From Membranipora membranacea (lineage: Eukaryota; Bryozoa; Gymnolaemata; Cheilostomatida; Membraniporidae), in contig OU612069.1 in assembly GCA_914767715.1 (NCBI GenBank), forward strand, positions 2,666,001 to 2,730,000: DNA of 64,000 nucleotides, in the 5' to 3' direction. The first letter of the stretch is position 1. Every line of letters starts with the position of its first letter. Positions 15,501 to 25,393 of this stretch are shown piece after piece. The position numbers and the translations under genes were made by a program. The notes under the pieces are model-generated. The model ran no database searches. It was not told where the DNA came from and saw only the letters and a list, made by a program, of their open reading frames with translations.

Positions 15501-18500
15501 CCATAAGGGGACTAGACAAGGGGTTGAATAAATGTCTCGTTACACCCCTGATACTGTGATACGATCCCTGACAGACAAATCCAGGCAGGACAAACACTGT
15601 GTGCTCTGACTCATTCAGATAATAAACCTACAGCAGCGTATCACAAGCCGAAATCTACACGCAGCTCTTAATTACCTGCAATCTAGTCTATTAATAGCGC
15701 TAAATTAGCACCTTCCATAGCGCTTAGTATAAATATTTATCAGATTCTTCAGTTATATGATGGCTGTAGGGTATGTGAAATTGGCATGAGTTTTTGTTTG
15801 GGAGGTTTGGGTCCAGAGTAAACTAAAACGATACTTTCTGATATTTACAACCCTAGTAAAAATGTGAATCTAAATATTAAGCAAATCCTCTGTTCTATAA
15901 TATGATAATTATCACTGGGACTATCAATTCAATATAAATCATAATTCAAGTAGTTCTTCGATCAGAAACCTATTTGTTAAATAAAAACTAATATTATAGA
16001 AATATCATCAAGAATAATTTTATTGAATGAGCCTTTTCTATTCTATTTATATTATCCAATATTTTTCCATGTCATACAGTTTATTGCCCTGACCCTGAGC
16101 TAAACCGGATTTAGATATCATGGTGCCAAATTGTCATGTGAAATAACCTTTCTGAGAATTTTATTTTCCAGATCAAAAATTGCAGAAATAGTTTAGGTTA
16201 GCCAAGCCGAAACACCGAGTGTGGTGAGAGGAAACAGGAAATAATCTGACTGAAGAAAAATCAAATCTTTCTCAAACTTGTGACAATCAATTTCTCCTCA
16301 AATCCACAATCAATCAGAAATCCGGGTTGCAGAAAACATTTGCTGGGGAAGATATTTCTCGGAGAAATCATCTTAAGCAAACAGAAATTGATGTGAAAAT
16401 ATGATATCACGTCTACTGATCGGAGCTAGTAAACTTCTGAGCACACAGAAATTGATGAGATATGATGATGTCCTGTGGCCAGAGCAGAGCCTGGCTGGGA
16501 TAATCAGAGCGATTGTAGGCTAAGTCTCACATGCGATCGCCGGAGGATTAACTGTCATGCAAAGTCTAAACTGAAGCCTGTCTAACCAAGTGAATGTTAT
16601 AAGAACCAACTACATAACAAGAACAAGCAATCATCCGATTTGCTACTTTTTGCTATGTTGGATATTGGAAATTCATTGTTTATATTATATATCTAAAACT
16701 CGGTCAATGATATTTTAAATCATGATGCCTGTTTTTTATATATTTTCTATTTCCGCAACGCTGCCGAAGATGCCTACTATTTTGAGATCGAGAAGAACAT
16801 GCCACACACCATTATTCTTAGTTAGAAAACTAATTAAGTTTGCACGTAAAAACATGTAACAATTATGTGTGTTGTAGAATTGTCATATCAAGCTAAGCTG
16901 ACTCTTCAATGATGTTGAGGTTGAAAGAGTCATTTACCGGCTAGCTATAAGGAATTTGAATGGCATCTGCACTTTTTTGCAGCGCCTGAAAACTGAATAG
17001 ATGCCTAATCACCATTTCCCGGGGACGGAAGATCAGTAAAGAGATTATCATTTCATCAGGAATCAAAATATTATCCGGGCATCATTAGCTTAATTTGTAC
17101 TTTTATTTATCAGCTTTGATACGTGCAGCGAACACACCACACAGCAGTGATAGATCCCAAAAGCCCTTATGGACAAATAAAGTTATTTGAAATGGCATTG
17201 ATTTTATTCCTACTATTATTTTTAGTAAACCCAATAGACGTATATATATACTGCAGCAAATTAGGTTCCAAGCCTTCATGAGTGCAACAAACTGCTAAGC
17301 ATTCAGATCATCAACTTTTCTCATGTGCATGGCCGTTGCTTTCTTCATTTGAATGCTGTTTTCTGCTGCTTGTTGAAGCAGCTACTCTCCTGAGTTGAAT
17401 CAATACCCCAAGAGTGCAAACGAAGTTAGCAACAGCGTCAGAAAACTTTCACAAGCAATTAGTGCAAAAAAACAGCTGCTACCAAGGAACACTGAAAATG
17501 TAATTATCAATTCACTAATTTTGATTATTCCTGCTTCGTATTTCCCCCCCCCCCCCCCCATCGTAGTACAAAGACACAACACAAATGAGAAGATTGTGGC
17601 CAACCTGTGCACAGCCTGTGGAATTGGTGTGACATTCAGGACGGAAAATGGAAGGCAAAAGATGGCACCATTTCCTTGAGCAACTAGCCATATTTTGTCG
17701 ACCGCAATCATCCCCCTTGGGACAGTGATGCCTAGTGCAGTATATTGACAATGTTCAATCAAGGAGTGATGATATCACCATTTTGTGCAGCCATTGGTGA
17801 ATTTTAATGAGCTATGGGACCGGACTATTGGGAGGGTACTGTGATTTCTTATTATATTTAGACAAACGTTATCAAATAAAACTCGTCAGCGATAAACGTG
17901 AGAAGCAGCTTGTTGTAGGAGCTTTATAGCCAAGTCCGCAAACACAGACCAATACATAGCTAAGTCAGCAAACATTCATATTAAAATTTTAATACCCCAA
18001 AGCTAATAGCATATTCTATAGAATTTAGCATGCCAAATCATAGCCTTGTTTGTTATTTTACACTCAGGAATAAATGGCTTCTTTGTAGAAGGTAAACTTA
18101 ACTCCTAAACAAACTACCCATTATCTTACTAGCACTAAGCTGCTGCTGCTGTTTTGGCCAAATCTAGCAAATTTTTGCTCTGAACAGACTCTTAGTCAGC
18201 GCAAGGAATCAGCATGAGGAACTTAATATTGTCAAACAGCAATTTGTTGTTCTTACGATCTTATAAATATGAGCTGGCATTGCTTGTATACAACTCAGAA
18301 AGAAAACAAATGCAATTCATAGAAAAGTTGATACAAAATTAAAGATCTAAATTTTGGGACTCAGCTCTCGGACACAAACGAGCAAGAATCTGTGTTATAA
18401 AGACAACCATTGTATATGGTATCAATATCATTGCAGAATGATACACAGAACTAGAACTCAGCAACTTTGAAAATGGTAAAGTCATGTTTCTAGATAAATT

Positions 18501-21500
18501 TTTTCCATATATGGTTTATTTCAGGAGAAATTTGAGGTCGACGAGCATCATGAGGCCCGCATTTCACTATCATCAGTGATTCAGCATAATGAATGCGGTT
18601 CGACTTGGCCACCAAAATAATTATGTGAATGAAATAAAATGATCATCATCATATCTGCCAGCCGCCTGGTGATGGCTCAATTTTAACAACTCACAAGAGT
18701 CGAAAGACAAGAGATACATAGGATGGTACAAGCAGACTTTCAGAATGAAACCAGCAATAAAAGTAAACTGAATCATAGCAGTCTCCGGCGAGTTGCCAGT
18801 GTTGCCATAGGTAAGGAGATAGATGTATCAAAATGCACCAATGAGACAACAACGCTTAAGGACAACCATTCTGGCATACTCCCCTCAAACTGGTACCTGA
18901 TTGGGTTACCAGATTGGGTTACCAGACTGGGTTACCAGCGCTATAAATAGAAGCTCTGAGGTGTCTCAGGCTGTTGGGTTTGACATAATTGTTTAACACC
19001 AAAGCGATAAACAACAAAGGGAGTCGAAATGAGAGAACTCTTCCAAATTTAACTGTAGCTAAAGTATCAAACAACACAGGTGATAATCTAACATGAGAGT
19101 TGAAGCTTTGAGTTGTTTTGAAATTTGAGGAGAACTCGGGAAAATCGTGATGAAATTTGCAGCCTTAGGTATAAGAAATCTGCAGAGGTTTTTTATTTCA
19201 ATGTGTGGTTTTAAGCATAACCTAGCATGCCTCACAATCTCTCAAAAGGCAAAATTACTCATATAAAGACTCCTACTAACATATATAGGCCTACATGGGA
19301 GTATGCAGCTCAGACTCCTTTTTATATTATTTTTCAACCTTTGTGCCATTCTTTCGATGCTATCAACCTATTACAGGATGGATATTAGAAACAAATTTCA
19401 AACCTACATACATAATATCAAGATCAGCATTATGGGTCAGCACTGCTACTTGGGTGAGATACTCCATCATTTCTTCAAGCTTAGCTCAATGAGATCACAC
19501 AGACCTTGAATTTATTGATTTGACGATTTCAGTCATTAGTGATAAGCACTCTCTACAATAAAATGTCCGCTCAGCGATTGTAAGCCAATATCCCCGGCAT
19601 CCTCTCTATCCTCAGTGGAGATGGAAAAGAAATGAGCCGGCAATGAAAAAATGACCATTTCCTTTTCAACATTCATTGAGATGCACTGCATCTCCAGTAA
19701 AGCCGGGTATCTTAAGTGTGTTCCACATTGTCCCAGATGACAGATGATCCTTGTCTCTCCATATACTGTCCAAGACTCATATTCTTGTCTGGGATTATGT
19801 CATTTTCATGTTCTCATTGACTGGGATGGCCATCTGGGACAAAATGCACCAGCCTTCACTCTTATTTGCATAAGCCATACAGAGAAGGAAAAATATCTAA
19901 ATCTCCGACATCACCACCCAAAACACCACTGATGCATATGAACGTTAACATGTATCTACTCTTTTACTTTATTACGTGACGTACGTTTGATGTTATCACC
20001 CTACTACAGGATGTATATCAGAATTGGGCAATAAACAAACTTAAAACTTAAATGTTTGGGCTTGTGACGTAAAATTTTCAAATAATCTCAAGCTTTTAAT
20101 CAGATTGTATTTTATGTTAATTTCGATGCATTTTTTGCAGCATAAATTACAGGTTTCTGTGTGTTTTTCATTATATCAATACATTAAGGAGAATTTAATG
20201 CCATTAATACATGGTATTTTTTACAAGATACAGAAATCTGTGCGTACATCCAGCTTACATACTGCTAAGCCCCTGTGCAGGGGCATCTGCTAAGCCCCTG
20301 TGCAGGGGCATCGGGAAACCAGACGTAGATTATATTAACAAGAATGTTAAGAAGAGGAAAATCGAATAAACCAAACATCCATTACCCAGGTTTGATCACA
20401 GATTACGATGTGTGATTACGTTTGACGTGCGCGCTGAGGCTGTGACACAAAAGTGACGGAATAGTTGTAGCGCAGTACAACTTTGTAATTAATGTGTGCA
20501 AATGAATAAACATGCAATCAGGAAAACTGGCATCGCTGACATAGAACATGACATCAACAGCAAGTGCATATATCAACGTCAGACGGCACTGAAGTCTTGA
20601 TGCATGCACTACAAACTATAATCACTTATATACTAGCTTGTTTAGCTCTATGTAATGATATTCTTCAATGTGTGTTAATATAATAAGCAGGCCTACAATA
20701 GTAGAGCAAGGTGTCAAGTGAGCGATTGTCTACGACACTATAGGAATTCTCCAAGCAGAGTTGCATCATTATATTATTATGTAATTTTAATAGATTATTT
20801 ATTTATATTCAGGGTGTGTATTGAAGGTATCAAGTACCTGTTTATTGGGGTATTCTAATAAAGTATTACACTAGTCACAAAAGTACTAGTTCTGGTAGTA
20901 AACTGCAACTGATTCTGCACATTAACAAAACCTCGATACAAAAAGAGTAAAAAATGAAGCTTCCGCCCGAACAGGGACTCGAACCCTGGACCCTCAGATT
21001 AAAAGTCTGATGCTCTACCGACTGAGCTATCCGGGCTGCTCATGCATGGCACAAAGCTACGCGTGACGTGATTGCTAAACAAGCGTTATTAATCACCTTT
21101 GTATGATAAGAATTTCCCCACAATGGTGTTAGGAGGAGCCATGTATATTAATTGGCACTTTCACTGGTTTTGTTTGATTTGTTGACATTGTCTGCATTGT
21201 TGATAAGTTATGTTGTCTGGTCCATAGAGTTATCCCTCTATGGTCTGGTCAAACACCTGGGTTGTACCATAGACTTAATATTCTATTTTAATGTATTATA
21301 CAAGTATATCATATCATGTCTATGGTAGGAACTCATCATTGAGTCAGTTACTCAGTACAGTCTAGCCAAGGGCTAACTGTTTTACTATTTGGGTTAGCAA
21401 AGTTGAGACCTCGGTTAAGCTAAAATTAAGGTTGAGTAGTAGTCACATATTAGATTCACTTACATAAGGTCAACCACTGAGGAGGGATCAGGCTTGCTAA

Positions 21501-24500
21501 CAGATGGTAGCATGGAAAAATCTGCAATAACATTGCTGCTGACAAGAAACAGAACAAATTGTAGCAAAACTCTGCAATAAGGCTACTGACATGAAACAGT
21601 AAATGTGTGCCTTTAGGCCTGAGTGTCAGTAGTAAGCGGCTTTCAGGATGGAAAAAACAAAACCTCTGCATAACTCCAAAACAGACTCACAATATCAAAT
21701 ATGCCCACCCTAACGGTATGGCTTGATCCAACTGGTTCCTACTAGGAAAAGCGCCAGGCACGGGGCTAATCCCTGGACAGGTTTCTAAAAAGCCACAGGG
21801 TGCCTTTGCGTCTCTCTTCACGTCTGCCCACAAAGGCCCCCTCACACCTCGGGCTAACAAACTCAATACTATCCCTGCTGCAGAGTGCTCACCAACTTTA
21901 TAAAATGAGTAGCGAACAGGGAATGAGCAACAACATAACCTTTTGGATTCATGGAAAACGACCGCTTTTCTGTGATTCAAACCAAACATTTTCTCAGTTG
22001 ACAGTGAGCCTTTCGACTTGAGTCAGGTTGACAGTTTATAGAACATACCCTTATAGCCAATGCTAGGACTAAGTTTCGCAAAATGCAGCTAAGAGTGGCA
22101 AGTTCTCACAGACTTGTGTGATAGCCTTATTCTGAAACTACTGGTAGGCCTCCTGTATTTCGCTGATTTGCTGATTTTGCTAGGTTTGCTGATTACGGCA
22201 AATCATATCAAATAATAGAGGGGAGGAGGCAGAAGAGGTATAGACAACTGAACACTTGTAGAATGAATGGAGGCCATGACCTTAGTTTAGAGTCAATTCT
22301 GATAACTTCTATTTTTAGCTTTCCAGGATCTCATGTGGCCAATAAAAAGGCCATTATTCCTTGGTACCTGACCCCAAGTCTTAGTTTATGTGAATTTTTG
22401 TGCTTGTTTGCATTCTGGAATCATTGATATGTCCTTGGTTCAAATTTTAAAATCTCCCATCACTTTTCAAACTTTTGTCTATTTTTTAAACAAAATACGG
22501 GTTTATTTGAATTCAGAGGACTACGAGGGAGATAACTCACCATTTCTTCCTTGTCATTATCGCCGTTAGTTCTGTTCTGCATCGCTTCTTTAGCAACATT
22601 CTCAGGCATCAAACTATAACACACGAAATAAAACAGGAAAATTATATGGAAATTTTTACCCAAACCGTTGTGAAGGGCGGTGTGATGGGGTTCCAGTATC
22701 AGCTAGTTAGTTTACCTGATCACACAGCCCCACACACAACAAATCTAAATGCAATATGGATCAGTTCAGGTGCATCAATACCAATGATGAAATTCTTAGA
22801 GCTTCTCTAGATAGTACAGATGTTTGTTTCGATTAGATTAGATTATATTCACTCGACTCAATCAAGTAAAAGTAGTCTGCAAAGCGCTATATAGTGATTG
22901 AGAAAATTCAGATTGCAGTTGCATCCATTATCCATCATGGGATCTTTTGAAACAGGGAGGCCAAACAGAGTCCCTCCCTGCTGACTAATAATTATCGGGT
23001 AACTAAACTAAATAGGGTATTACGTACCCAAAAGGATTCTGCGGATACCTTTTTTTCCACACACCAAGTTTTCAGGCTAAACCAGAACTTTTCAGATAAA
23101 AATTATCAGGGGCTCACATTTCTTATGGGATAATCCTCTGTAGAATGGAACATAGCCAACTTAAATGTAGCCCATCTGATGAGCAGCTTCACACCAAATA
23201 TAAGGGCCTTGTCCAGTAACAGACACTGTAGTAACACTATTTCATGAGTGAAGACTACACATTTATTTCTATGTGGGCATCTTGTACTTTCAGGTACGGG
23301 CCCACGATGTTTAGTTAACATGACGAGCAGCTCGTACATAGGTGATCACCTCACATACATGGGTCCGCTGTGCGACCACCAAAGACTCAATATACTAGAC
23401 TCAATATATAGTATATTAAGTCTATGGTCTATCTATAGTCTCTGACCACACCACGTATCCTTATTGATCTTAGTTAAAACCATAATCCTATGTGACACTG
23501 GGCGGCGAAGATTATCATTACAAAGAGACCATAGCCACAACACAGAGTAAGATATATATCCTTACTCTGTGGCCACAACAACTATAATAGAGAGAGAAAG
23601 CATGGGAACATTATTTCTGTAAGCCTGCAGACTTCTCACAGGGCCGTAGTTTTGAAAAAATGGTAGGGGTAGAAAAAGTCTGAGGAGAGTCCGAAGCATC
23701 ACCAGTAACCTCATCCCCAAGCAATTTAAGGGATATTATATGCATTGGAAATCCCAGAGGAGCTGATTCTGACATGGATTATTCAATTTAAGTTTTTGTA
23801 GTCCACTGTATTTAACATTCTAGGGGTGGCAGTGCCTTCCTGCCTCCCCTAGAACTACAGACCTTTCTCAGACTAAGGTGGAAGTTTGTGGTAAGGTTAA
23901 ATGGGTGATGAACCGCACACTCCACACAACTTAACACTGTACACTGAGCGATTGGGTTACAATAATTTGGCAACTAAAGGATTAACAAAACAAGGGAGGG
24001 ACTGATTCCATTGATGAAACTTTCAAATATAATGCGTTGATTGATTAACTGGTCAGCCTAGCTGGAGTTTAATTACCCAAGTACCTCATGGTACAAGGGC
24101 CACAAAGTCTTTTTTTTTATTCAGACTGCATTTTTTAAATATGATGCTGAGAAATTATCAACTGGTCTGTGGCTAGCCTACATGGGGCAAAGGACTAATG
24201 TCCAAATTTTGGTTAAATTTCAACTGATTTTATAATTTTATATTCCTTCTTTTTCAACAGATAGGTTTGAAGTATTTAGGTGCAAGGCGGACCTTCACAA
24301 AAGATACTGGGTTCAAGTCAAGCAATGAGTTAGAGTTAGTTAGTGTCTCCAACTCCTTGAGTCAAGCTAGGTTCAAGGGGAACAGTCTTTTGGTCAAAAT
24401 TTTTAAAAATCTTTAAAAAAAGTTACCAGCTCATAAAAAAATGCATTTAATGAATGCACATGTTATCTATGTTATCTAGCTAGAGTACATATACTACCTG

Positions 24501-25393
24501 TAGATAAAGTCTTCTTTGAGTTTTTTCTCCACTTGGAGTTGTTTTCTGGCAATCATAGACTGGCCGATCCTCCAGAACGTCGAGTGTTTCCTTACACTGG
24601 ACATCAGGTACAGCGATATACATACAATGTGTATACAGAGGTGGAGCAGAATCTTACCAACTATAAACGCTGCAGACGGGTTGGTAGTGGTGTAGATGAA
24701 TAACGCCTCGTAGATTATTGAGTAGACAACTGATAGACCAAAGGCTAAATATAGTGGTAGAGGTATTAGGTTATATAAGAGGAGGACTATCTCCACCAGT
24801 CCGCAGAAGCTGCCGACGGATGACATGAGGTTAAAGTTCATGTGCGAATAGTTGGCATAACGTAGTAGTGACATTACCATCAGAATTATAGAGAAGACCA
24901 CGGAGAACTTAAAATAATGCTTAGTATATATCGGATAAAATGTCAGGATAAAAAACAAAATGGCCGTCAGTATTTGCGCCGATGTGCCGAGCATGTAACC
25001 TAAAAAGTTAGACGACGACCGAGAAGTTGAGGCTACGAATACAAGCCATCCAACGCATACAAGCATCACGTAAATGAGTGCATAGCGGAACTTTCTTCTC
25101 TCCTGCGGAAAGAAAGACAACACTAATTGTTCCTCCAACTTTGGTGAATCGAATCGCGGATTTAGCAGCCCCAACTTTGACCTTTCAAATAAAACAGGAA
25201 GACAACTTCTATGACTACTTGGCTTTCTTTCCACAATCTGTCTATAAACGACATCATCGTCTTCATGATCCTCCAACTTCTCATTCATTTCTACGATGTT
25301 ATCCACCCGGTTTGCTGACCCATTAGTGCTGCTAGTCTTCATTTCCAATCTCTCCTCTGTCGAGCCTGTGGTATTGTTATTCCCCTCCTCCAT
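420..25393 (-). CDS. ADCY9: Adenylate cyclase type 9 homologue, multi-exon, 3' end off window
   Basis: Integral-membrane adenylyl cyclase that converts ATP to cAMP. I joined 18 exons (24498-25393, 22541-22613, 13054-13291, 12465-12589, 11858-11978, 10177-10263, 9299-9382, 8512-8720, 8055-8090, 7284-7355, 4395-4485, 4033-4072, 3529-3679, 2633-2767, 2115-2262, 1491-1697, 1016-1147, 420-570); every junction is GT-AG and keeps frame, giving 998 residues. Order: acidic N-tail (1-100), six membrane helices (about 102-268), C1a cyclase domain (about 352-545) with metal aspartates D360 (FADIVGF) and D404 (STLGDCYYC), C1b linker (to about 735), six more helices, then WFLNRE and the start of the linker to C2. 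The type-9 assignment rests on C1a motifs (FKFDVWS), the C1b segment YFYEPPVNK and the WFLNRE segment. The catalytic C2 half and stop codon lie left of position 1. The start is the first in-frame ATG after an in-frame stop, with A at -3 and G at +4. Confidence 0.93.
1016..1147 (-). CDS. ADCY9: ADCY9 exon 17: TM helix and glycosylated loop
   Basis: Starts [20 protein letters not shown]; the following loop carries adjacent sequons NIS and NAT, matching the N-glycosylated extracellular loop that precedes the last helix in membrane cyclases. Acceptor TTTTACAG, donor GTAAGT. Confidence 0.93.
1259..1338. repeat. Short foldback element with GC-rich arms
   Basis: Left arm AGCCTTGTCACGCGGCCAC and right arm GTGGCCGCGTGACAAGGCT are perfect 19-base inverted copies. 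Further imperfect pairing of TTTTGG/CCAAAA tracts extends inward to a short AT loop. It lies in the intron between cyclase exons 16 and 17 and may be a foldback transposon remnant or a hairpin RNA template. Confidence 0.85.
1491..1697 (-). CDS. ADCY9: ADCY9 exon 16: TM helices of second bundle
   Basis: Reads [20 protein letters not shown], then a loop and a second helix ending [11 protein letters not shown]. The SWM(R/K)S segment aligns with ADCY9. Acceptor CTCTAG, donor GTAATG, phase 1 to 1. Confidence 0.93.
2115..2262 (-). CDS. ADCY9: ADCY9 exon 15: TM helix and loop
   Basis: Starts [16 protein letters not shown] (membrane helix), then a polar loop ending SKLVG. Acceptor TGTTGCAG, donor GTAAGA, phase 0 to 1. 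Confidence 0.9.
2633..2767 (-). CDS. ADCY9: ADCY9 exon 14: start of second TM bundle
   Basis: Opens [20 protein letters not shown] and continues as a hydrophobic helix, ending WFIYL. Acceptor TTTGCAG, donor GTAGGT, phase 0 to 0. Confidence 0.93.
3262..3500 (-). mobile_element. tRNA-derived SINE-like element
   Basis: The minus strand carries an A-box-like GTGGCTCAGTTGG, about 50 bases later a perfect B box GGTTCGAATCC, and then a non-tRNA body running to about 3262. The anticodon arm does not fold properly, so this is a SINE head and not a functional tRNA. It lies next to cyclase exon 13 (3529-3679). Element ends are approximate. Confidence 0.65.
3529..3679 (-). CDS. ADCY9: ADCY9 exon 13: conserved C1b end before second TM bundle
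   Basis: Reads [20 protein letters not shown] and ends FLSPKYPQ. The (Y/F)F(Y/K)PP(V/I)N segment followed by an S/ERxYRS stretch is characteristic of type 9 cyclases in front of the second membrane domain. Donor GTAAGA, phase 0. Confidence 0.9.
3793..3846. repeat. G-runs flanking a small hairpin
   Basis: Two long G runs (8 and 13 G) bracket GAGTTATTATAAAATAACTC, a perfect short hairpin, in the intron between cyclase exons 12 and 13. It may be a simple-sequence expansion or may form G-quadruplex/hairpin structure. Confidence 0.5.
4033..4072 (-). CDS. ADCY9: ADCY9 exon 12: 40-base C1b micro-exon
   Basis: Reads [13 protein letters not shown] across the junctions, with acceptor ACTTTTAG and donor GTGAGT, phase 1 to 2. 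Support is from splice sites, frame and position. Confidence 0.75.
4395..4485 (-). CDS. ADCY9: ADCY9 exon 11: basic C1b segment
   Basis: Reads [20 protein letters not shown] and ends GTNRKG. Acceptor CTTGTAG, donor GTGAGC, phase 0 to 1. The Lys/Arg/Ser cluster could be a phosphorylation or calmodulin-type site (inference). Confidence 0.82.
4836..4915. repeat. Imperfect inverted repeat
   Basis: GGAATTTTCAGATAGATCAG on the left pairs with CTGATCTGCTTGAAAATTCC on the right, and the outer GCAAC/GTTGC pair as well. This is a MITE- or hairpin-like structure in a cyclase intron. Confidence 0.6.
4916..7283. other. Cyclase intron between exons 10 and 11, unannotated part
   Basis: I looked for phase-0 exons on the minus strand and for coding sequence on either strand and saw none. 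Open frames of 63-111 residues here have low-complexity, intron-like composition and no recognisable family. Confidence 0.5.
7284..7355 (-). CDS. ADCY9: ADCY9 exon 10: 72-base C1b exon
   Basis: A GC-rich island in an AT-rich intron. It reads [17 protein letters not shown] and ends SPASAF, between ATTTCAG and GTAAGT, phase 0 to 0, exactly compatible with its neighbours. Found from composition and splice sites rather than homology; it may be an alternative cassette. Confidence 0.65.
8055..8090 (-). CDS. ADCY9: ADCY9 exon 9: 36-base C1b micro-exon
   Basis: Twelve codons, [12 protein letters not shown], between AATGCAG and GTAACA, phase 0 on both sides. Too short for homology. It is supported by splice sites and phase, and by the need for linker sequence here. 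Its symmetry means it could be skipped without a frameshift. Confidence 0.7.
8512..8720 (-). CDS. ADCY9: ADCY9 exon 8: end of C1a and start of C1b linker
   Basis: Opens [13 protein letters not shown], corresponding to the (K)TY(L/F)I strand that closes C1a, then a Ser/Thr-rich linker ending [13 protein letters not shown]. Acceptor TTACAG, donor GTAAGA, ends in phase 0. Confidence 0.93.
8745..8960 (+). repeat. AGAGGAGTAAA-family dispersed repeat, copy 1
   Basis: Starts TAGAGGAGTAAATTATTC and shares the pattern of copies at 11637, 41117 and 57011: AGGAGGAAA tract, then a CCTCATTACT segment and a GCTAG-rich end. Borders approximate. Lies just upstream (in transcript sense) of cyclase exon 8. 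Confidence 0.5.
9299..9382 (-). CDS. ADCY9: ADCY9 exon 7: C1a distal part
   Basis: An 84-base exon reading [19 protein letters not shown] and continuing to VESSG. Conservation is low, but frame, phase (1 to 1) and splice sites (TTTTTAG, GTAAGA) fit exactly between exons 6 and 8. Confidence 0.85.
10177..10263 (-). CDS. ADCY9: ADCY9 exon 6: C1a, GRVHVSEAT segment
   Basis: Reads [20 protein letters not shown] and ends GETVEG. The (G)(K/R)VH(I/V)S motif follows the nucleotide-binding core in all mammalian-type cyclases. Acceptor TTATAG, donor GTCAGT. Confidence 0.95.
11263..11306. repeat. AT-rich palindrome
   Basis: CCATAAACATA on the left mirrors TATGTTTATGG on the right, with an internal tandem ATAAAC(A/G)TAT. 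Small foldback in a cyclase intron. Confidence 0.55.
11637..11850 (+). repeat. AGAGGAGTAAA-family dispersed repeat, copy 2
   Basis: Starts TAGAGGGGTAAAGTACTCGC and contains TATGGCTAGCTAACATTTAC followed by CCTCATTACTCC, the family core. It abuts cyclase exon 5. Confidence 0.65.
11858..11978 (-). CDS. ADCY9: ADCY9 exon 5: C1a core
   Basis: Reads [18 protein letters not shown] then [18 protein letters not shown]. This is the class III cyclase signature around the glycine-rich turn and the FDVW segment. Acceptor TATCAG, donor GTTAGT, ends in phase 1. Confidence 0.97.
12465..12589 (-). CDS. ADCY9: ADCY9 exon 4: C1a, second metal aspartate
   Basis: Residues 403-444. Reads [18 protein letters not shown] and ends FDEDHNEE. 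Contains D404, the second metal ligand, 44 residues after the first, the usual cyclase spacing. Donor GTAAGA, phase 0. Confidence 0.97.
13054..13291 (-). CDS. ADCY9: ADCY9 exon 3: start of C1a catalytic domain
   Basis: Residues 324-402. Starts [10 protein letters not shown] and runs into [15 protein letters not shown] and [16 protein letters not shown], ending CEKISTLG. Contains the first metal-binding Asp (D360). Acceptor TTCTTTCAG; donor GTAAAT; ends in phase 1. Confidence 0.97.
17544..17559. repeat. Poly-C run
   Basis: Sixteen consecutive C on the plus strand. Such runs are common in this window (also near 9468, 12948, 45645, 52455 and 57205) and may be assembly-length uncertain. Confidence 0.8.
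18903..18941. repeat. Three-unit tandem repeat
   Basis: Unit GATTGGGTTACCA repeated three times with one substitution (ATTGGG to ACTGGG in the third). Confidence 0.75.
20262..20311. repeat. Two-unit 25-base tandem repeat with internal palindrome
   Basis: CTGCTAAGCCCCTGTGCAGG plus GGCAT occurs twice, head to tail, without mismatch. Each unit contains the palindrome-like GCCCCTGTGCAGGGGC and can form a hairpin. Confidence 0.85.
20949..20954 (-). terminator. RNA polymerase III terminator of tRNA-Lys
   Basis: Six T on the minus strand, starting 10 bases after the tRNA 3' end, the usual Pol III stop signal. Confidence 0.85.
20964..21036 (-). tRNA. tRNA-Lys (anticodon TTT)
   Basis: A 73-base canonical tRNA on the minus strand. 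The acceptor stem GCCCGGA pairs with TTCGGGC. It has a D arm AGCTCAGTCGGTAGAGC, an anticodon stem CAGA/TCTG with loop CTTTTAA (anticodon TTT), extra loop, T arm with GGTTCGAGTCC and discriminator G. Internal A and B boxes are intact. It lies within the second intron of the cyclase gene on the same strand, and should be transcribed independently by RNA polymerase III. Confidence 0.97.
21284..21343. repeat. CCATAGACTTAATA foldback
   Basis: CCATAGAC and GTCTATGG bracket an AT-rich core beginning TTAATATTC. Related sequences occur at 23377-23430 and 50652-50746, so this is a small dispersed family. Confidence 0.55.
22541..22613 (-). CDS. ADCY9: ADCY9 exon 2: helix linking TM bundle to C1
   Basis: A 73-base exon (acceptor TTATAG, donor GTGAGT) that completes the split codon as Ser and reads [15 protein letters not shown], the conserved (H/L)SVMP-type segment just before the C1 domain of class III membrane cyclases. 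It ends in phase 0. Confidence 0.88.
23377..23430. repeat. ACTCAATATA...AGTCTATGG repeat copy
   Basis: Contains AGACTCAATATA twice and TATATTAAGTCTATGG. Same family as the foldbacks at 21284 and 50652. Confidence 0.45.
23541..23573. repeat. CACAGAGTAAGGATATAT palindrome
   Basis: CACAGAGTAAG-ATATATAT-CCTTACTCTGTG is a near-perfect palindrome. The same half-site recurs at 14318, 34870, 45338 and 48060, so it is a dispersed family. Confidence 0.7.
24498..25393 (-). CDS. ADCY9: ADCY9 exon 1: start codon, N-tail and first six-helix bundle
   Basis: Residues 1-298. It opens [10 protein letters not shown], followed by an acidic, polar tail and six hydrophobic stretches at roughly 104-122, 128-154, 162-180, 188-212, 214-236 and 242-265, as expected for the first membrane cassette of a mammalian-type adenylyl cyclase. 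The GTG further upstream (25438) follows an in-frame TGA and is a poor start. It ends TACAG before GTAGTA, leaving two bases of an Arg/Ser codon. Confidence 0.93.

Larger units (their letters stand above)
13292..22540. other. Second intron of the cyclase gene (9.2 kb)
   Basis: Holds the tRNA-Lys gene, a 16-C run at 17544-17559, a CACAGAGTAAGGATATAT motif at 14318, tandem repeats at 18903 and 20262, and otherwise AT-rich sequence. Open frames here (for example 13864-14193 plus, 17400-17762 minus) show no recognisable family and no splice-consistent extension. Confidence 0.6.
22614..24497. other. First intron of the cyclase gene
   Basis: AT-rich sequence with two dispersed foldback motifs (23377-23430 and 23541-23573). 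No coding exon or RNA gene was seen. Confidence 0.6.

Noticed and set aside
17400-17762. 120-residue minus-strand open frame
   Set aside because: Contains the translated poly-C/G run (GGGGG) and overlaps other frames of the same tract; low-complexity artefact.
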